Assembly: GCF_003119195.2 (NCBI RefSeq)
Contig: NZ_CP022255.1
Coordinates: 496,001-560,000, forward strand
DNA: 64,000 bases
Source: Azospirillum baldaniorum
GTDB taxonomy: Bacteria; Pseudomonadota; Alphaproteobacteria; Azospirillales; Azospirillaceae
Reading direction: 5' to 3'
Part shown: one piece after another, positions 27,452-36,400 of the stretch
How positions within the stretch are numbered: the first letter of the stretch is position 1
Layout of the letters: each line of letters starts with the position of its first letter
The notes under the pieces: model-generated
The model's input: only the letters and a program-made list of their open reading frames with translations
Told to the model about the DNA's origin: nothing
Database searches by the model: none
Made by a program: the position numbers and the translations under genes

Positions 27452-28090
27452 ATGGTGGCGATGGGGCGGACGGCGGGAAAGAAGACGCGCGTGCAGCGAT
27501 CGGAAGAGGTCCGCGACGCCCTGTTCCAGGCCGCCGCCGAGGTGGTGGGGGAATACGGCTATATCGACGCCTCGATCACCCGCATCACCCAGCGGGCGAA
27601 CCTGGCCCAGGGCACCTTCTACAACTACTTCTCCTCGCGACAGGAAATCTTCGACGAGCTGCTTCCGGTGCTGGGCGCCAAGATGCTGGCCCACATCCGC
27701 CAGCAGGCCAGCGGTGCCAGGACCTTTCTGGAGAAGGAGGAACAGTCGTTCCGGGCCTTCTTCTCCTTCCTCAAGCGCATGCCCTATTTCCTGCGCATCC
27801 TGAACGAGGCGGAGATTTTCGCGCCCAAGGCCCACCGCCAGCACTTCCACAACGTCACCGGCGGCTACATGCGCTTCCTGCACAGCGCCCGCAAGAACGG
27901 CGAGATCGCCAACCTCAGCGACGAGGCGCTGGAGCCGCTGGTCTACATGCTGATCGCCACGCGGGGCTATCTCGCCTTGCGCTACACCGACGAGGAAGGC
28001 GTCGTCAATCTGCCGGAAGAGGCCGTTCAGATGTACCTGCAACTGCTCTCCAAGGGCCTTCTGACCAAGGAACCGGGTGCGCCGTCGTAA
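27452..28090 (+). CDS. TetR-family transcriptional regulator
   Basis: This 212-residue protein has an N-terminal TetR helix-turn-helix (RDALFQAAAEVVGEYGYIDASITRITQRANLAQGTFYNYFSSRQEIF) and an all-helical ligand domain. ATG 27452 is chosen; a TTG nine bases upstream is an alternative nearer to the GAGAGGG box. It lies 29 bases after the PrpD gene in the same direction, so it is probably the last gene of the operon. The paired palindromes at 18882 and 19099 are its best candidate targets. Confidence 0.92.
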   Translation: MVAMGRTAGKKTRVQRSEEVRDALFQAAAEVVGEYGYIDASITRITQRANLAQGTFYNYFSSRQEIFDELLPVLGAKMLAHIRQQASGARTFLEKEEQSFRAFFSFLKRMPYFLRILNEAEIFAPKAHRQHFHNVTGGYMRFLHSARKNGEIANLSDEALEPLVYMLIATRGYLALRYTDEEGVVNLPEEAVQMYLQLLSKGLLTKEPGAPS

Positions 28091-28124
28091 AGACCGCACC
28101 GCAACGGCCGCGGGGCGGGCGGCC

Positions 28125-29063
28125 CTACGCGCTCTTGTTCAGTGACGACAGGAACTCGTCCTCCCACTGCCGCCCCGCCTCCAGCTCGCTGAACAGCCAT
28201 TCGCGGAACAGCCGGATCTTGGGAAGGTTGGCGGTCGATTTCAGCGTCACGAAGCCATGCCCCTGCGCCCGCAGGCCGCGGGTCGGGAAAGGGATGATGA
28301 GCCGGCCCGACAGCAATTCCTGCCGGGCCAGCAGCAGGCTGTCCAGGCACACGCCCATGCCGTTCGCCGCGGCGTTGATCGCCATGAAGGAGCGGTCGAA
28401 GCGCAGGCCGCGCTCCATGTCCAACTCGACGCCGCGGTGCCGGTTCGCCCAGTCGCGCCAGCCGACGATGTTGATTTCCGAATGGATCAGGATGTGCCGG
28501 CTGATGTCCGACGGCTTACGGATCGGGTTCAGCCCGTTCGCCAGCGCCGGGGAGCACATCGGCACGATGACGTCGTCGGGAAACAGCTCCAGCACGCAGC
28601 CGGCCGGCGGCGGGCCGGGGTTGTAGCGGATGTCCACATCCACCGCCCCCGTCGTCAGGTCGATGGGTGAAACCGACGCCCGCAGGCGGATGTCGATGGC
28701 GGGATGGATCTCCTTCACCCGCCCCAGCCGCGGCATCAACCACTGCGCGGCGAAGCTGGGCATCGAGCGCACGGTCAGGGTCGTCGTGCCGCTACCCGTC
28801 GTCGTGACGTTGCGGGTCGCCGTGTCGATGCGGGCGAAGGCGGCGATGATTTCCGCGGCGTAGGCCCGCCCGTCGTCGGTCAGGGCGACCGACCGGTGCA
28901 CGCGGTGGAACAGCCGCAGGCCGAGCTGCTCTTCCAGAATCTTCACCTGATGGCTGATCGCCGAGGGCGTCAGGCCGAGATCCTCCGCCGCCGTTGCGAA
29001 GGAACCGAGCCGCGCCGCCGCCTCAAAGGCTTGCAAAGCCTTGATGGAAATCCGTTTCCGCAT
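28125..29063 (-). CDS. LysR-family transcriptional regulator (GcvA type)
   Basis: This 312-residue protein has the LysR winged helix at its N terminus (ALQAFEAAARLGSFATAAEDLGLTPSAISHQVKILEEQLG) and a periplasmic-binding-like effector domain. The sequence LRLFHRVHRSVALTDDGRAY is characteristic of the GcvA-like subgroup. It is transcribed divergently from the SDR/transketolase/TRAP operon, the usual arrangement for a LysR activator of its neighbour. The start ATG lies next to an AT-rich region with a repeated GAATTCAT motif. Confidence 0.94.
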   Translation of the reverse strand: MRKRISIKALQAFEAAARLGSFATAAEDLGLTPSAISHQVKILEEQLGLRLFHRVHRSVALTDDGRAYAAEIIAAFARIDTATRNVTTTGSGTTTLTVRSMPSFAAQWLMPRLGRVKEIHPAIDIRLRASVSPIDLTTGAVDVDIRYNPGPPPAGCVLELFPDDVIVPMCSPALANGLNPIRKPSDISRHILIHSEINIVGWRDWANRHRGVELDMERGLRFDRSFMAINAAANGMGVCLDSLLLARQELLSGRLIIPFPTRGLRAQGHGFVTLKSTANLPKIRLFREWLFSELEAGRQWEDEFLSSLNKSA

Positions 29064-29071
29064 TGCACCAT

Positions 29072-29122
29072 ATTCATGAATTCATTTCAGCATTCGGCAA
29101 TCTTATTCGTTTGTCGAATTCA
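29072..29122. promoter_or_regulatory. LysR divergent promoter region with repeated GAATTCAT sites
   Basis: The 225-base gap between the LysR gene and the SDR gene holds a perfect palindrome ATGAATTCAT (29076-29085). A second GAATTCAT copy lies at 29115-29122, about 38 bases downstream. The surrounding 60 bases are AT-rich compared with the flanks. The spacing suits two LysR recognition and activation sites. The rest of the gap shows nothing recognisable. Confidence 0.45.
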
Positions 29123-29288
29123 TCTCAAGACCATAGGATTGTTGCAACGATCGGAGGCACGAACCATCCGCCCTCCGTACCGAAAAACCACCAAAACCGA
29201 GCGATAACGACGCTCCGCCGCGGCATCTCCAGGGCCGCCACGCCCACGGCCGCCATGGCGGAGCCAGCTTCGAACAAAGGGAGCGAGC

Positions 29289-30038
29289 ATGTTGCTGTCC
29301 AACAAGGTGTGCGTGATCACCGGAGCGGCGTCCCAGCGCGGCATCGGCCGGGCCACGGCGCGGCTGTTCGCGCTGCATGGCGGGCGGGCGATCATTCTGG
29401 ACCTCGACGGCGGTCAGGCCGCCGAAGCCGCCGCCGAGCTGGGCGAGGCGCACCGCGGCATTGCCTGCGACGTGACCGACAAGGCCGCCTGCGTCAATGC
29501 CGCCGCTCGCGTGGTCGAGGAGTTCGGCCGCATCGACGTGCTGGTCAACAACGCCGGCATCACCCAGCCGCTGAAGTTCATGGACATCGAGCCGAAGAAC
29601 TACGAGGCGGTGACCGACGTCAGCCTGCGCGGCACGCTCTACATGAGCCAGGCGGTCGTCCCGCACATGCGCGCCCAGAAGTCCGGCTCCATCGTCTGCA
29701 TCTCCTCGGTGTCGGCGCAGCGCGGCGGCGGCATCTTCGGCGGCCCGCACTACAGCGCCGCCAAGGCCGGCGTTCTCGGCCTCGCCAAGGCGATGGCGCG
29801 GGAGCTGGGTCCGGACAACGTCCGCGTCAATTCCGTCACCCCCGGCCTGATCCAGACCGACATCACCGGCGGCAAGCTGACGCCCGAGCTGCGGGCGGAC
29901 ATCCTCAAGGGCATCCCGCTGAACCGCCTGGGCGACGCCGAGGACGTGGCGCGCTCCTGCCTCTTCCTGGCGTCGGAGCTGTCGTCCTACGTCACGGGCG
30001 CCACGCTCGACGTCAACGGCGGCATGCTGATCCACTGA
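29289..30038 (+). CDS. Short-chain dehydrogenase/reductase (FabG-like)
   Basis: This 249-residue classical SDR has the cofactor motif TGAASQRGIGRATA, the NNAG motif, the catalytic YSAAK (HYSAAKAGVLG) and the ending TGATLDVNGGML. D-L-D after strand two (IILDLDGG) suggests NAD(H) preference. It is the first gene of the operon divergent from the LysR regulator and is followed closely by a split transketolase. It would oxidise or reduce a polyol, sugar acid or hydroxyketone. No fatty-acid genes are nearby, so a FabG role is unlikely. Confidence 0.93.
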   Translation: MLLSNKVCVITGAASQRGIGRATARLFALHGGRAIILDLDGGQAAEAAAELGEAHRGIACDVTDKAACVNAAARVVEEFGRIDVLVNNAGITQPLKFMDIEPKNYEAVTDVSLRGTLYMSQAVVPHMRAQKSGSIVCISSVSAQRGGGIFGGPHYSAAKAGVLGLAKAMARELGPDNVRVNSVTPGLIQTDITGGKLTPELRADILKGIPLNRLGDAEDVARSCLFLASELSSYVTGATLDVNGGMLIH

Positions 30039-30063
30039 CCCTGAAACGCTGGAGACGACTCCC

Positions 30064-30909
30064 GTGGACACCACCCAACTGGGCCACAACGTTCCCCTGA
30101 CCGAACGCGCCTACCGCATCCGCCGCAACGCCGTGCTGATGGGCGAGGTGCAGGGCCAGGGCTACATCGGGCAGGCCCTCGACATCGCCGACGTGCTGGC
30201 CGTGTCCTATTTCCACGCCATGCGCTACCGGCCGGAGGACCCGCATTGGGAAGGCCGCGACCGCTTCCTGCTGTCCAACGGCCACTACGCCATCGCGCTC
30301 TACGCCGCCCTGATCGAGGCCGGCATCGTCCCGGCCGAGGAGCTGGAGACCTACGGCAGCGACGACAGCCGCCTGCCGATGTCGGGCATGGCCGCCTACA
30401 CGCCGGGCATGGAGATGTCGGGCGGCTCGCTCGGCCTCGGCCTCAGCATCGCGGTCGGCATCGCTCTCGGCCTGAAGCGCAAGGCGTCGGACAACCGCGT
30501 CTACACGCTCTTCTCCGACGGCGAGCTGGACGAGGGCTCGGTCTGGGAGGCCATCATGTCGGCGGCCCATTACAAGCTCGACAACCTGATCGGCATCATC
30601 GACGTCAACAATCAGCAGGCCGACGGCCCCTCCACCCAGGTGATGGCCTTCGAGCCGCTGGTCGACAAGCTGGAAGCCTTCGGCTGGTTCGTCCAGCGGG
30701 TGGACGGCAACGACATGGACGCCGTGGTCGCCGCCTTCGACGCCGCCCGCGACCATCCGGAGCCCAAGCCCCGCATGATCGTCTGCGACACCAAGATGGG
30801 CAAGGGCGTGCCCTTCCTCGAAGCCCGCGAAAAGAATCACTTCATCCGCGTGGACGCGCACGAGTGGAAGCTGGCCCTCGACGCGCTGGACGCCGGGAGG
30901 ACCGCATGA
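30064..30909 (+). CDS. Transketolase, N-terminal (ThDP-binding) subunit
   Basis: This 281-residue split transketolase subunit has SNGHYAIALYAALIEAG, the SGGSLGLGLSIAVGIALG segment and the ThDP motif SDGELDEGSVWEAIMSAAHYKLDNL...DVNN. It corresponds to the first half of a full transketolase. The next gene, overlapping by 4 bases, supplies the second half. Split transketolases of this type are often dedicated to unusual ketose or sulfosugar substrates rather than the pentose phosphate pathway. The TRAP transporter in the same operon supports a catabolic role. Confidence 0.92.
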   Translation: MDTTQLGHNVPLTERAYRIRRNAVLMGEVQGQGYIGQALDIADVLAVSYFHAMRYRPEDPHWEGRDRFLLSNGHYAIALYAALIEAGIVPAEELETYGSDDSRLPMSGMAAYTPGMEMSGGSLGLGLSIAVGIALGLKRKASDNRVYTLFSDGELDEGSVWEAIMSAAHYKLDNLIGIIDVNNQQADGPSTQVMAFEPLVDKLEAFGWFVQRVDGNDMDAVVAAFDAARDHPEPKPRMIVCDTKMGKGVPFLEAREKNHFIRVDAHEWKLALDALDAGRTA

Positions 30910-31916
30910 GCACCGCCGCCACCACTGCTGCCGCCAAGCCGCGCCTGAAGACCTCCGCCATGATCGCCTCGATCGCTGGCGAAGGGCAGCGCACCAAGCC
31001 CGCCCCCTTCGGCCACGCGCTGGTCGAGCTGGCCAAGGCGCGTCCGGAGATCGTCGGCCTCACCGCCGATCTGGCGAAATACACCGACCTGCACATCTTC
31101 GCCCAGGCCAACCTGGACCGCTTCTACCAGATGGGCATGGCCGAGCAACTGCTGATGGGCGCGGCCTCCGGTCTGGCGCACGAGGGCTTCATGCCCTTCG
31201 TCACCACCTACGCGGTCTTCGCCTCGCGCCGGGCCTACGACTTCGTGCACCAGACGATCGCGGAGGAGAACCGCAACGTCAAGATCGCCTGCGCCCTGCC
31301 GGGCCTGACCTCGGGCTACGGCCCCAGCCATCAGGCGGCGGAGGATCTGGCGCTGATGCGCGCCATGCCGAACATGGTGGTCATCGATCCCTGCGACGCC
31401 CTTGAGATCGAGCAGGCGGTGCCCGCCATGGCCGCCCACCAGGGGCCGGTCTACATGCGCCTGCTGCGCGGCAACGTCCCGCTGGTGCTCGACGAATACG
31501 ACTACAAATTCGAACTCGGCAAGGCGAAGCGGCTGCGCGACGGCGCCGACGTGCTGGTCATCTCCTCCGGCATCATGACGATGCGGGCGCTGGAGGTGGC
31601 GAAGGCCCTGGAGGCCGACAAGGTCGACGTCGCCGTGCTGCACGTCCCGACCATCAAGCCGCTCGACACCGAGACCATCCTGGCCGAGGCCGGGCGCAGC
31701 GGTCGCATGGTCGTCGTCGCCGAGAACCACACCGTCATCGGCGGTCTGGGCGAGGCGGTGGCCGGCACGCTGCTGCGCGCCGGGGTCGTTCCCAGCGCCT
31801 TCCGCCAGATCGGCCTGCCCGACGAGTTCCTGAAGGCCGGCGCCCTGCCGACGCTGCACGACCTCTACGGCATTTCCACCGACGCCATGGTAACCAGCAT
31901 CAAGGGGTGGCTGTAA
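30906..31916 (+). CDS. Transketolase, C-terminal subunit
   Basis: This 336-residue subunit has the pyrimidine-binding domain with the conserved glutamate in YQMGMAEQLLMGAASGLAHEGFMPF. The motif GYGPSHQAAEDLALMRAMPNM and a C-terminal domain (VLVISSGIMTMRALEVAKAL...VVVAENHTVIGGLGEAV) follow. It overlaps the N-terminal subunit gene by 4 bases, consistent with a 1:1 complex. A poorly conserved N-terminal tail of about 25 residues precedes the domain. The donor and acceptor sugars are unknown. Confidence 0.92.
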   Translation: MSTAATTAAAKPRLKTSAMIASIAGEGQRTKPAPFGHALVELAKARPEIVGLTADLAKYTDLHIFAQANLDRFYQMGMAEQLLMGAASGLAHEGFMPFVTTYAVFASRRAYDFVHQTIAEENRNVKIACALPGLTSGYGPSHQAAEDLALMRAMPNMVVIDPCDALEIEQAVPAMAAHQGPVYMRLLRGNVPLVLDEYDYKFELGKAKRLRDGADVLVISSGIMTMRALEVAKALEADKVDVAVLHVPTIKPLDTETILAEAGRSGRMVVVAENHTVIGGLGEAVAGTLLRAGVVPSAFRQIGLPDEFLKAGALPTLHDLYGISTDAMVTSIKGWL

Positions 31917-32036
31917 GCCGCCCCCAACCCCCGTCGCTCACCCCACCCCGGCTGTCGCAGAAGCGAGGACACCGAAGAACCGCGCCGCGCCCGTTCCCGA
32001 TACGCTGAACGACAAAAGACCACAGGAGAGGAAACA

Positions 32037-33092
32037 ATGGACAAGAAGCCGCCCCAAACCCCCGCTCAATCGACCCTGGGCCTTCTTCGCCCGAGCCGCC
32101 GCGCCGTTCTGGCCGCCGCCGCCGCCGTGCCGCTGGTGACCATCCTGAAGCGCCCGGCCAACGCCGCCGAGTTCCAGTTCAAGTACGCCACCGGCCAGGA
32201 CCCGACCCACCCGGTCAACATCCGCGCGCAGGAGGCCATCGACCGCATCCGCGAGGCGACGTCCGGCCGGCTCGACATCAAGCTGTTCCCGGCCAACCAG
32301 CTCGGCAGCGACACCGACCTGCTGGGGCAGGTGCGCAACGGCGGCGTGGAGATCTTCAACCTCTCCTCGCTGATCCTCGCCACCTTCGTCCCGCTGTCCG
32401 GCATCACCAGCATGGGCTTCGCCTTCAAGGACTACGACGCGGTCTGGCAGGCGATGGACGGCGACTTGGGCAAGCATGTCCGGGCGGAGATCGCCAAGAC
32501 CCCGATCATGACGCTCAGCAAGATCTGGGACAACGGCTTCCGCCACGTCACCTCCTCCACCCGCGTCATCAAGACGCCGGAGGACATCAAGGGCTTCAAG
32601 ATGCGGGTGCCGCCGGCGCCGGCCCTGACCTCGCTGTTCAAGGCCATCGACGCCGCCCCGGCGCCGATCAACTTCAACGAACTCTACTCCGCCCTTCAGA
32701 CCACCGTGGTGGAGGGGCAGGAGAACCCGCTGGCGATCATCGCCACCGCCCGCCTGTACGAGGTGCAGAAGTCCTGCAGCCTGACCGGCCATGTCTGGGA
32801 CGGCTACTGGGTGCTCGGCAACAAGCGCGCCTTCGCCCGCCTGCCCGCCGACATCCAGGCCATCGTCACCCGCGAACTGGACCGTTCGGCGGACGACCAG
32901 CGGGCCGACATCGCGGCGCTCACCGAATCGCTGCAGAAGGACCTGTCCGCCAAGGGGCTGACCTTCCACACCATCGACCGCGAACCGTTCCGCAAGGTCC
33001 TCGCCGGGACGAACTTCTACGCGGAGTGGAAGGAGAAGTACGGGGCCACCGCCTGGGACCTGCTTGAGAAGGTGACCGGCAAGCTGGGCTGA
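32037..33092 (+). CDS. dctP: TRAP transporter periplasmic solute-binding protein (DctP family)
   Basis: This 351-residue DctP-like protein has a twin-arginine-like leader (RPSRRAVLAAAAAVPLVTILKRPANAAEF). It also has the conserved LGSDTDLLGQVRNGGVEIFNLS segment and an arginine-containing FKMRVPPAPALTSLFKAIDAAPAPINFNELYSALQTTVVEGQENPL motif region that binds a carboxylate. AGGAGAGG precedes the ATG. It acts with the fused DctQM protein at 33313. TRAP ligands carry carboxylates or sulfonates, so a sugar acid or similar compound feeding the transketolase is likely. Confidence 0.94.
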   Translation: MDKKPPQTPAQSTLGLLRPSRRAVLAAAAAVPLVTILKRPANAAEFQFKYATGQDPTHPVNIRAQEAIDRIREATSGRLDIKLFPANQLGSDTDLLGQVRNGGVEIFNLSSLILATFVPLSGITSMGFAFKDYDAVWQAMDGDLGKHVRAEIAKTPIMTLSKIWDNGFRHVTSSTRVIKTPEDIKGFKMRVPPAPALTSLFKAIDAAPAPINFNELYSALQTTVVEGQENPLAIIATARLYEVQKSCSLTGHVWDGYWVLGNKRAFARLPADIQAIVTRELDRSADDQRADIAALTESLQKDLSAKGLTFHTIDREPFRKVLAGTNFYAEWKEKYGATAWDLLEKVTGKLG

Positions 33093-33135
33093 CGCGGTCC
33101 GCCGACAGCGGAGGGATGGCGTTTGGCCTTCGTAG

Positions 33136-33252
33136 CCCTCTCCCCTCAGGGGAGAGGGTGGCCCGAAGGGCCGGTGAGGGGGATGCGCGTGACGGAACGT
33201 CCGGCACAAGCGCAACCCCCTCACCCTAACCCTCTCCCCAGAGGGGAGAGGG
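33136..33252. repeat. REPIN-like paired inverted repeat, type 1 (copy 3)
   Basis: CCCTCTCCCCTCAGGGGAGA on the left is mirrored by CCCTCTCCCCAGAGGGGAGA on the right. The centre GCGCGTGACGGAACGTCCGG matches the element at 7137-7253 almost base for base. Here the extra GGCCCGAAGGGCC mini-hairpin is on the left arm rather than the right. It lies between the dctP and dctQM genes. Confidence 0.8.
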
Positions 33253-33312
33253 AAAATCAAATGCGACCGCCGCTTCCCCATCACCGATCGTCCATGCGAA
33301 GGGCTGGTTACC

Positions 33313-35202
33313 ATGAACACTCCCGTCAACACGGCGGACGCCGCCGTTCACGGCGCCGGGCGGCCATCGGGCGCCGGCACCGGCTGGCTCGACCGGCTGG
33401 ACCGCGGCATCGGGCTGCTGGTCGAGACGCCGGCGGCGCTGCTGGTGCTCGCCGAGGTCGGCGTCCTGCTGGTCGGCGTCATCTGGCGCTACCTCCTGCA
33501 CAGCCCGATCATCTGGTCGGACGAGCTGGCCTCCATCCTGTTCCTCTGGCTCGCCATGTTCGGCTCGGTCGTGGCGCTGCGCCGGGGCGAGCACATGCGG
33601 ATGACCGCGATCGTCGGCATGCTCCAGCCCCGCACCCAGGCGTTCCTCGACGTGGTGGCGATCACCGCGGCGCTGGCCTTCCTGCTGCTGATGGCCGAGC
33701 CGGCCTACGAGTTCGCGGTGGAGGAGGTGTGGGTCACCACCCCGGCGCTGGACATTCCCAACTCCTGGCGGGCGAGCGCGCTGCCGGTGGGCTTCGTCCT
33801 GATGATCGCGGTGGCGCTGCTCCGGCTGGCGCGGCTGGGCCGTCCGTCCGACGTGCTGCGGGCGGTGGTGGCGGTCACGGCGGTGGTCGGCGTCATGGCG
33901 CTGGCGGCGCCGCTGTTCGCGGGGCTCGGCAACTACAACCTGCTGCTCTTCTTCGTGGTGGGCGTCGGCGCGATGGTGTTCCTCGGCCTGCCCATCGCCT
34001 TCGCCTTCGGTCTGGCGACCTTCGGCTATCTGGCGCTCGCCACCTCGACCCCGGCCATCGTCATGGTGGGCCGCATGGACGAGGGGATGAGCCACCTGAT
34101 CCTGCTGTCGGTGCCGCTGTTCGTCTTCCTCGGCCAGCTGATCGAAATGACCGGCATGGCCCGCGCCATGGTCGGCTTCCTGGCCAGCCTGCTCGGCCAT
34201 GTCCGCGGCGGCCTGTCCTATGTGCTGATCGGCGCCATGTACCTCGTCTCGGGCATTTCCGGGTCGAAGGCGGCGGACATGGCGGCGGTCGCCCCGGTGC
34301 TGTTCCCCGAGATGAAGGCGCGCGGCGCCAAGCCCGGCGACCTCGTCGCCCTGCTGTCGGCCACCGGCGCCCAGACCGAGACCATCCCGCCGTCGCTGGT
34401 CCTCATCACCATCGGTTCGGTCACCGGCGTGTCCATCGCCGCCTTGTTCACCGGCGGCCTGCTGCCGGCCGTCGTCCTGGGCGCGGCACTGGCGGCGCTG
34501 GTCTGGTGGCGCTACCGCCACGAGGACCTGTCCCATGTCCGCCGCGCCAGCAAGGCGGAGATCGGCAGGGCCTTCCTGATCGCGCTGCCGGCTATCGCGC
34601 TGCCCTTCATCATCCGCGCCGCGGTGATCGAGGGTGTGGCGACCGCGACCGAGGTCTCGACCATCGGCATCGTCTACGCGGTGGTCGCCGGCCTGCTGAT
34701 CTACCGCCAGTTCGACTGGCGCCGCATCTACCCGATGCTGGTCGAGACGGCGTCGCTGTCCGGGGCCATCCTGCTGATCATCGGGGCGGCCACCGGCATG
34801 GCCTGGGCGCTGACCCAGTCCGGCTTCTCCAGCTCGCTGGCCGAGGCGATGCGGGCCCTGCCGGGCGGGGTGCCGGTCTTCATCGTGGTGTCGATCATCG
34901 CCTTCATCATCCTGGGCAGCGTGCTGGAGGGCATCCCCGCCATTGTGCTGTTCGGACCGCTGCTGTTCCCCATCGCCCGCCAACTGGGGGTGCATGAGGT
35001 GCACTACGCGATGATCGTGATCCTGGCCATGGGCATCGGCCTGTTCGCCCCGCCCTTCGGCGTCGGCTACTACGCGGCCTGCGCCATCAGCCGGATCAAC
35101 CCCGACGAAGGCATGAAGCCGATCATCGGCTACCTCGTGGCGCTGACCATCGGCCTGATCGTCGTCGCGGCGGTGCCCTGGATCTCCATCGGTTTCCTGT
35201 GA
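33313..35202 (+). CDS. TRAP transporter fused small and large permease (DctQM)
   Basis: The first ~200 residues of this 629-residue membrane protein form the DctQ-like four-helix small subunit (LLVGVIWRYLLHSPIIWSDELASILFLWLAMFGSVVALRRGEHM). The rest is a DctM-like large subunit (FFVVGVGAMVFLGLPIAFAFGLATF, then GSKAADMAAVAPVLFPEMKARGAKPGDLVALLSATGAQTETIPPSL). Fusion of the two is common. It imports the DctP-bound solute using an ion gradient. The gap to dctP carries a REPIN-like repeat that could lower translation of this membrane gene. Confidence 0.95.
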   Translation: MNTPVNTADAAVHGAGRPSGAGTGWLDRLDRGIGLLVETPAALLVLAEVGVLLVGVIWRYLLHSPIIWSDELASILFLWLAMFGSVVALRRGEHMRMTAIVGMLQPRTQAFLDVVAITAALAFLLLMAEPAYEFAVEEVWVTTPALDIPNSWRASALPVGFVLMIAVALLRLARLGRPSDVLRAVVAVTAVVGVMALAAPLFAGLGNYNLLLFFVVGVGAMVFLGLPIAFAFGLATFGYLALATSTPAIVMVGRMDEGMSHLILLSVPLFVFLGQLIEMTGMARAMVGFLASLLGHVRGGLSYVLIGAMYLVSGISGSKAADMAAVAPVLFPEMKARGAKPGDLVALLSATGAQTETIPPSLVLITIGSVTGVSIAALFTGGLLPAVVLGAALAALVWWRYRHEDLSHVRRASKAEIGRAFLIALPAIALPFIIRAAVIEGVATATEVSTIGIVYAVVAGLLIYRQFDWRRIYPMLVETASLSGAILLIIGAATGMAWALTQSGFSSSLAEAMRALPGGVPVFIVVSIIAFIILGSVLEGIPAIVLFGPLLFPIARQLGVHEVHYAMIVILAMGIGLFAPPFGVGYYAACAISRINPDEGMKPIIGYLVALTIGLIVVAAVPWISIGFL

Positions 35203-35287
35203 TCCGCCTTCCGGCCCGGTCCCCCGATTCCCCGACGAGTGGATCGGGCCTTCCTCTCCTTCTTCCGTTCAGGAAAGTGATACGGCC

Positions 35288-36172
35288 ATGACGACGGTGG
35301 GCTTTATCGGCCTCGGTTCCATGGGCATGCCGATGGCGTGCAACCTGCTGGCCCGCGGTTTCGCGCTGCGCGGCTTCGACGTGCGGCGCGAGAGCGTCGC
35401 CGTTCTGGAGGCCCGCGGCGGGCGGGGGGCGGACAGCGCCGCCGCCGCCGCCGAAGGGGCCGACGCCCTGGTCCTGATGGTGGTCAACGCCGCCCAGGCC
35501 GAGTCCGTCCTGTTCGCCCAGGGCGCGCTGGACCGCCTGCCGGAGGGCGCCACGGTGATCCTGATGGCGACCTGCCCGCCGGACGCCGTCGCCGTGCTCG
35601 CCGCGCGGGTCGAGGCGGCGGGGCGGCGCTTCGTGGACGCTCCGGTGTCGGGCGGCACGGTCGGGGCGGTGGCCGGAACGCTCTCCATCATGGCGGCGGC
35701 CCCGGCGGCGACGGTGGAGCGGGTGCGCCCGGTCCTGGCGGCGATGGGCGACAAGGTCTTCCACGTCGGCGAGGCGCCGGGGCAAGGCGCCACGGTGAAG
35801 ACGGTCAACCAGCTGCTGTGCGGCGTCCACATCGCCGTGGTGGCGGAAGCCTTCTCGCTGGCCGCCAAGGCCGGCGTCGATCTGGCGGTCCTGCTGGAGA
35901 TCATGAGCGGCTCCGCCGCGTCGAGCTGGATGCTGAAGGACCGCGGCCCGCGCATGCTGGAGGCCGAACCGGGCATCACCAGCGCCGTGGACATTTTCGT
36001 CAAGGATCTCGGCATCGTCCTGGAGGCCGGTCGCGGCGCCAAGGCCGCCTTGCCGCTGGCCGCCGTCGCCCACCAGATGTTCCTCTCGGCCTCCGGGCGC
36101 GGCGAGGGCGCGATGGACGACAGCCAGGTGATCCGCAGCTATCACCTGCTCAACGGCGTCACGCCAGGATGA
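35288..36172 (+). CDS. 3-hydroxyisobutyrate dehydrogenase-family oxidoreductase
   Basis: This 294-residue beta-hydroxyacid dehydrogenase has the N-terminal Rossmann motif VGFIGLGSMGMPMACNLL, the substrate-binding motif DAPVSGGTVGAVAGTLSIM and the catalytic lysine in GQGATVKTVNQLL. Relatives oxidise 3-hydroxyisobutyrate, tartronate semialdehyde, L-threonate or similar acids. It is the last gene of the transketolase/TRAP operon and is followed by a terminator. The context favours a C4 or C3 sugar acid such as threonate or glycerate, by inference. Confidence 0.92.
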   Translation: MTTVGFIGLGSMGMPMACNLLARGFALRGFDVRRESVAVLEARGGRGADSAAAAAEGADALVLMVVNAAQAESVLFAQGALDRLPEGATVILMATCPPDAVAVLAARVEAAGRRFVDAPVSGGTVGAVAGTLSIMAAAPAATVERVRPVLAAMGDKVFHVGEAPGQGATVKTVNQLLCGVHIAVVAEAFSLAAKAGVDLAVLLEIMSGSAASSWMLKDRGPRMLEAEPGITSAVDIFVKDLGIVLEAGRGAKAALPLAAVAHQMFLSASGRGEGAMDDSQVIRSYHLLNGVTPG

Positions 36173-36279
36173 GGCGGGGGCGTCGTCAAGGAAACGACGG
36201 CGCTCCATCGGTCATGACGGTCTTCGCTCCGGATGCCGGCGGCTCACGCTGAACCGTCGTCATTCGGGGCGCATCAGGT

Positions 36280-36304
36280 CGCCGGGCTTTGCCCGGCGTT
36301 TTTT
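36280..36304 (+). terminator. Rho-independent terminator of the transketolase/TRAP operon
   Basis: The 8-bp perfect stem CGCCGGGC/GCCCGGCG with the three-base loop TTT is followed directly by six T residues. It lies about 110 bases past the stop of the hydroxyacid dehydrogenase and separates this operon from the LacI-type promoter at 36401. Confidence 0.92.
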
Positions 36305-36400
36305 CTTTCGGCACGACGACGGCAGGGTTCGATGATGAAGGCCCCCGCTGCGCCTCGCCGCCGAGGGAGCCGGCAAGGAAAAAGAAATCCACGAACCTTG

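Noticed and set aside
7137-33252. Repeated GC-rich palindromes considered as CRISPR units or insertion sequences
   Set aside because: They are single, widely spaced, internally palindromic and lack spacers or transposase genes; REPIN-like elements fit better.
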